Source: Bactericera cockerelli
Taxonomy: Eukaryota > Arthropoda > Insecta > Hemiptera > Triozidae
Reading direction: 5' to 3'
Assembly (NCBI GenBank): GCA_024516035.1
Contig: CM044966.1
Span: 23,123,983 to 23,187,982 of the forward strand
Length of the DNA stretch: 64,000 nucleotides
Every line of letters begins with the position of its first letter. Positions within the stretch are counted from its first letter, which is position 1. Below the pieces are notes generated by a model that saw only the letters and a list, made by a program, of their open reading frames with translations, searched no databases and was not told the DNA's origin. Below, in pieces: positions 34,111 to 64,000 of the stretch. A program made the position numbers and the translations under genes.

Positions 34111-35177
34111 GATGACTTCTTGTTTGATTTTCTTATGCAGGAAATGTATTTATTTTATTTAAGACATTTTTTAAGGAGGGTTGAGTATTGTACCTGTGGC
34201 CCACCAAAGATCACACACCTGAGAAAATGGCCCCTTGTACATTTTGAGTTTGACATACTTGATTTAAAGCTATGTTCACACTTATGTCCTTTCCTTTTCA
34301 CTTTACTCTTCCCTTTTAACTTGCAAGAATACATGCCTCTTGAAAAACAATGTCTTGCAATGCTAAAGAGATATTCCTTACGTTTCTCTTATCATACATC
34401 ATGTTGAAAGGGAAAGTGGATAAGTGTGACATAGCTTAATGGTTCTGAAGGATCTTTTTGTGGTGACTACCTAATGTCTGATGTTCAAAGCAATTTTTTT
34501 CAATGATTTAAAGTTTGTGTTGGTCATTTCATTCAGGTTCGAGTTCTTAAAAATAAATGCACCTTACTGGACGTTGCTTAACTTGGAACTTTGGTCATCT
34601 AAATACCAGAACCGGTCCATTCAACGCGCCATAAACGCTGGCTTAAACCTCATGAATTGCTGTGATAAGGAATTTTGAATTCGCGCCACATTGCAATACC
34701 TCTGTGGTGATAAACTGAGCAAGGCGGGAAAAGAACGAGGATTCTGAGAAAATAAGGACTAGAGAAGAAAAGTAATGTGGCATGTTATAAATAAATTTAA
34801 AAGGAAATACCTATTCACAAAGAATATATTTAATAAATAGTCATTTTCTAATTATTATAGTCGTTATAAATTCAAATTTTATTATTGGGCGAAAAAATAA
34901 AGTAACAAAAGTTTGCGAACTTTGGCATTTTATGGAATCATGTAAACTGATCTTTTCCATTACCTCTGTGGTGACACCCAATCAAAAACAAAACAAATCA
35001 GCTGCGTGTTTTTGTTGTTTTTTTGGTTTGCCCACTTTTGATTTTTTGAGTGGAAAATTGGAAATTGGAAAATTGCTGGAAAAATCAGGAAGCAGACTAG
35101 TCGTCGTCTGAAATTACACATTTTTTGTAAAATTACTTGTTTCTTTGTAAATATTTCATGTAGATACACTCGAGATA
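34111..35177 (+). other. Spacer between Ran and Eps15; Eps15 promoter and 5' UTR
   Basis: No conserved ORF. The short ORFs at 34120 and 34481 have no family signal. The Eps15 transcript probably starts in the last few hundred bases. A CCAAT box (ACACCCAATCAAA) lies near 34976, about 200 bp before the ATG. No TATA box is clear. Confidence 0.35.
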
Positions 35178-60352
<25,175 letters not shown>

Positions 60353-60452
60353 NNNNNNNNNNNNNNNNNNNNNNNNNNNNNNNNNNNNNNNNNNNNNNNN
60401 NNNNNNNNNNNNNNNNNNNNNNNNNNNNNNNNNNNNNNNNNNNNNNNNNNNN
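60353..60452. other. Assembly gap, 100 N
   Basis: Exactly 100 N, the common placeholder for a gap of unknown size. Order and orientation of the two sides therefore rest on scaffolding alone. Confidence 0.99.
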
Positions 60453-60960
60453 TTTTCAGTGACAAATTTATCGATCTTGAATTGAATGATGCTAGTAATT
60501 ATCTTATACATTGTATTGAGACAAGTGATTGGGCGATAATTCTTTGGATTTCTTAGATCACTGGATTTAGGTTTTAAGTAGGTGATGCCTTGATTGAGGA
60601 ATGCTGGTAATATGGTGGGATTTTGAAAGACATTATTAACATGTGTTACAAGGTGGACATGAACACTTGTGAAATATTTCCACCAATAATTTTGAACTTT
60701 ATCCAAGCCAGGTGATTTCCAATTGTGTAGTTTATGGATTACATGTTTTATGTCTTGTAAAGTTATCGCCTCAGAATTCATAGGGGTCACATGTGCATAG
60801 TTTTGTTTTTCTTCTTGTATCCATATATTTTTCTTATTATGTGTTGCATCACTTGACCATTGATCTTTCCAAAAGTTCACAACTTCTTCTTTCTGAGGTA
60901 ACAGATCATTTGCTTGTTGGGAATTATTGTTGTTTTTAGTCTCCAAGTTTTGATAAAACC
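60453..60960 (-). pseudogene. LINE reverse-transcriptase N-terminal part, second type
   Basis: Minus-strand frame: EEVVNFWKDQWSSDATHN, LHNWKSPGLDKVQNYWWKYF, FLNQGITYLKPKSSDLRNP and NYRPITCLNTMYKIITSII. It runs into the gap, so it may continue. Motif spacing differs from the LINE at 19.9 kb, so this is another clade. Confidence 0.75.
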
Positions 60961-60993
60961 GTTTTATTATTATTATTATTATTATTATATCAC

Positions 60994-61054
60994 CTTCACA
61001 TACACCATGTTGTAGAACTTGATCAGGTCTCCTCTCTCGTCTGGAATAATACAA

Positions 61055-61088
<34 letters not shown>

Positions 61089-61233
61089 CACCTTCACATA
61101 CACCATGTTGTAGAACTTGATCAGGTCTCCTCTCTCGTCTGGAATAATACAAGTTATTATTATTATTATTATTATTATTATATCACCTTCACATAGACCA
61201 TGTTGTAGAACTTGATCAGGTCTCCTCTCTCGT
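60994..61233 (-). CDS. Rbf: Retinoblastoma-family mini-exon, three tandem copies
   Basis: Three 47-nt minus-strand exons, 61187-61233, 61092-61138 and 60994-61040, repeat every 95-98 bp. Each has an acceptor (TATTCCAG in two, GATTCCAG in the first), the same coding sequence (D)ERGDLIKFYNMVYVK and donor GTGAAG|GTGAT. The peptide matches the RB/p107/p130 pocket region, where RBL proteins have ERGDLI.FYN..YV. The copies differ by one silent base (GTG/GTC). 47 is not a multiple of three, so using two would shift frame. An ATT microsatellite links the copies. No other exon of the gene is visible in the window. Confidence 0.72.
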
Positions 61234-61309
61234 CTGGAATCATTCAAGTTATTATTATATTATTATTAACCGAACACAGTGAGGTTATTATTATTATTAT
61301 ATACGACAG

Positions 61310-62195
61310 CCACTAATTTAATGTCATTTCTTGAATTTGCCGGTCCTGCCGTCCTCAGTCAACGGCAATTAGACACTGTATATTTCGACTTATCACGAGC
61401 TTTTGAGCTTGTAAATCACGATCTTTTAGTGAAGAAAATGGAAAGTGCTGTTGGACTCTCTTCATCCTATTCAGATTTTTTCAAAGACTATTTACGTGGT
61501 CGATCATTCCTCGTTAGGAACGGTAACTTTTTATCTATTGAGCACACCATACCCTCGGGGGTAATGCAAGGTTCGAAAGCCGGACCTTTGCTCTTCATCA
61601 TTCTTTTCGACAGCATTAAAAAGGTCATTGCCAGTCGTTTCGAAATTTTCGCGGACGATTTAAAAATTTGTCGCATTATAAATGATTCTGAAGATGCCAA
61701 TCTCCTACAAAGAGATATAAACTCTATTGTTAAATGGTGTGATGAAAACGGCATGCAGTGTAATGTGGGGAAAACCGCTGTTTTATCTTTTACTAGGAAA
61801 CGTCACCCCTATTTCCATTACTATTTTTTAGTCTACTACAAAGAGATATAAACTCTATTGTTAAATGGTGTGATGAAAACGGCATGCAGTGTAATGTGGG
61901 GAAAACCGCTGTTTTATCTTTTACTAGGAAACGTCACCCCTATTTCCATTACTATTTTTTAGTAACGGTAATGCTATTACAAGGAAATTTGAGCTCAGAG
62001 ACCTAGGATTTTGTGTTGACTCCAAGCTCAACTTTAACTATCATATTTTAAAAACAATTGCAACAGCTAGTAGAAATAGTGGTCTAGTATACTGGGTGAC
62101 CAAAGATTTCAAAAATCCAACCACCTTCACAGTTCTCTTTAACGCACTTGGTCGCTCCAGGTTAGAATTCAACAAGAGCCTCACCGTGTTTCCTT
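61310..62195 (+). pseudogene. LINE reverse transcriptase, 5'-truncated
   Basis: The frame begins near TNLMSFLEFAGPAVLSQRQL and shows YFDLSRAFELVNHD, TIPSGVMQGSKAGPLLF, the catalytic-site variant IFADDLKICR, and CNVGKTAVLSFTRK. After a 131-bp duplication it goes on ELRDLGFCVDSKLNFNYHI and ends FNKSLTVFP stop. An ATT tail follows at 62262. FADD replaces the usual YADD. Confidence 0.85.
61708..61963 (+). repeat. 131-bp direct duplication inside the reverse transcriptase
   Basis: CAAAGAGATATAAACTCTAT through ACTATTTTTTAGT occurs at 61708-61832 and again, identical as far as I can see, at 61839-61963. It breaks the frame. Identity suggests a very recent event or an assembly fault. Confidence 0.92.
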
Positions 62196-62312
62196 GAGAG
62201 CAGCACGAGCCGGTACACGTTGGAGCTACTCTGCGGCTGGTGTCGGTAGCACTTCTTTATAATTATTATTATTATTATTTACAAATCATATTATTTATTT
62301 CATAATTAAAAA

Positions 62313-64000
62313 ATGATAAGTATATATTACCAGAATTGTAGGGGTCTTAGGACCAAGAGTTCATTGTTCTATTCCAATTTAGTAGGTTGTCACTATGATT
62401 GTATATGTCTCACAGAAACATGGTTAAATGAGAATCATAGCAGTTGTAATTATTTTACAGACCAATATTATGTTTATAGAAAAGATAGGCACGGTCCAAA
62501 TCCTGATGTAGATGTGCGAGGGGGAGGCACTTTAATCTCAGTAAATAAGAAACTCAAGGTCCATAGAAGGTTTGATTTAGACTTCAATGGAATTGAATGT
62601 ACATGGGTCGAAATCCATTTAGACTCTAATCAGATTTTACTCATTGGTAATCATTACCTTCCTCCCACAATAAATATTGATGTTCTTAAAAACTATCTAC
62701 AGTTCTTAGAAAATAATATAGATATTAGTTGTACAGGGTGCGGCGCGGTAATGTCCCATTTTGAATCGCTTAGTGTGAAGCCGCACTTCTAATTAGACAA
62801 GTTCAAACAAAGTTCGAAGATGCAAAAACTACTAATTTTTTCGATTCAATTTAGCTCTATAGTCAAAATGATTTTATCAAAGCAACAGAAAGCTTATTGC
62901 GTGGAGCGTTATTTTTCGAAAAATAAGTGTATCGTAGCAGTGCAGCGGGAGTTTGACATTGCACACCAAACTGTAACTCGATCTGCATGGAGGGGGTTTT
63001 CATGAAGTTCCCTAGGGTTGTTGTCACTCCAATAACGCATATTTTGTTTATTAACACAGCCTGACATGTGAAAATGGGCTTCATCACTGAAGAAAACTAT
63101 CGCATCTGGAAGTAAGGAGTCAATCAGGGTTTCACATGCATTTTGTCGTTGAATAAAGTCTCGCTTGAATAATTCCTGCACCACTACCATTTTGTAGGGA
63201 TGAAAATGCAATTCTTTATGAAGTATCCTCCGCAATGAACGGTCTGATATGCCAAGAGCAGCAGCATGCTTGCGAGCTGAGCACCTAGGTGACCGCAATA
63301 TCGCCTCACGTACTCGTTCAACGTTTTCGGGGGTTGACACAGGCTGTGTTAATAAACAAAATATGCGTTATTGGAGTGACAACAACCCTAGGGAACTTCA
63401 TGAAAACCCCCTCCATGCAGATCGAGTTACAGTTTGGTGTGCAATGTCAAACTCCCGCTGCACTGCTACGATACACTTAATTTTCGAAAAATAACTCTCC
63501 ACGCAATAAGCTTTCTGTTGCTTTGATAAAATCATTTTGACAACTGAGCTAAATTGAATCGAAAAAATTAGTAGTTTGTGCATCTTCTAACTTTGTTTGA
63601 ACTTGTCTAATTAGAAGTGCGGCTTCACACTGGGCGATTCAAAATGGGACATTACCGCGCCGCACCCTGTACTAAATTGTTGCTCTTAGGAGATTTTAAC
63701 ATCCCCAAGTTTAATTGGGAACTGGGTGTAGGCGAGAATGAGAACTCGTATATCAGAAATAAATCTGACCTAATATTTTCCACTTTAAGTTCCCTAAACC
63801 TTGTCCAAAAAAACTTTGAACGTATTCGCAATGAGGACAATTTATTAGATTTAGTATGTACAAATTTCTCAGATGAAATTCAGCTGTCAAAGGAACTTGG
63901 TTTGGTAAATTGGGATGATCAACACCCGAGCCTTCTATTAAAAATTTCACTACCCATCTTTAGAAATAACTGTCCACCGTTAGTACGAAAGAACTATTCC
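62313..64000 (+). pseudogene. LINE endonuclease domain, split by a transposon
   Basis: The first part, 62313-62733, starts MISIYYQNCRGLRTKSS and has CLTETWLNE and ILLIGNHYLPP. The second part resumes at 63670 with KLLLLGDFNIPKFNWE, DLVCTNFSDEI and DDQHPSLLL, and runs off the window. With one TA kept and the insert left out, the two halves are in frame. QNCRGLR, ETW, GDFN and DHP-type motifs mark an APE-type LINE. It begins just after the tail of the RT piece upstream, in the same direction. Confidence 0.87.
62734..63669 (-). mobile_element. Palindromic Tc1/mariner-family element
   Basis: Ends CAGGGTGCGGCGCGGTAATG, flanked by TA. Arms 62734-63061 and 63341-63669 are inverted copies. Minus-strand spacer and left arm encode a transposase core: TPENVERVREAILRSPRCSA, GISDRSLRRILHKELHFHPY, FFSDEAHFHMSG, CVNKQNMRYWSDNNPRELHE. 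Each arm also has the HTH start (SKQQKAYCVE.YFSK, VAVQREFDIAHQTVTR). After the HTH the sequence jumps, so no full protein is present. Confidence 0.85.

Overview
The window is AT-rich, intron-rich animal DNA, most likely from an insect. The genes look insect-like. Dense tRNA-headed SINEs, MITEs with TA, TTAA or 8-bp target duplications and poly(ATT) tails are more typical of a large hemipteran genome such as a planthopper or leafhopper. I infer the order from repeat style only; the species is not proven. A run of exactly 100 N at 60353-60452 is a scaffold gap.

Five conserved genes can be recognised. (1) The last two coding exons of HMG-CoA reductase (+, 2431-3088). (2) A tafazzin gene (+, 11936-25141), six coding exons plus one extra, retroelement-truncated copy of the FPEGKVN exon. 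(3) A complete Ran GTPase gene (+, 30489-32251, 215 aa). (4) A 15-exon Eps15 endocytic adaptor gene (+, 35178 to the gap), with three EH domains, a coiled coil and five DPF motifs; its 3' end is lost in the gap. (5) To the right of the gap, on the minus strand, three tandem copies of one 47-nt exon that I assign to a retinoblastoma-family gene (Rbf/RBL). The genes are unrelated housekeeping and trafficking functions (mevalonate pathway, cardiolipin remodelling, nuclear transport, clathrin endocytosis, cell cycle); nothing suggests an operon or joint pathway.

The rest is repeats. At least eight tRNA-headed SINE families recur (called T1-T6, T9 and T10 here), plus SINEs with a 5S rRNA head sharing a body with family T5, and a repeat called W. 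There are many MITEs, a 1.05-kb hAT-like element inside a nest of other repeats, a 1.65-kb palindrome, a palindromic Tc1/mariner relic inserted in a LINE endonuclease, and several LINE pieces including one long open reverse-transcriptase frame inside tafazzin.

The most unusual structure is one that no single feature explains. Again and again, the last part of an exon together with its 5' splice site has been multiplied in tandem: tafazzin exon E (about 12 copies) and Eps15 exons 4 (9), 5 (2), 6 (about 16), 8 (about 8), 11 (4), 12 (3) and 13 (about 20). In Eps15 exon 13 the unit is 42 bp, each junction reads CAG|GTAAGT behind a pyrimidine tract, and the whole array stays open in the Eps15 frame. 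Related repeats sit on a 3' splice site, across a stop codon, and around a whole mini-exon (the Rbf-like triplicate). Ran, lying between the two affected genes, shows none of this.
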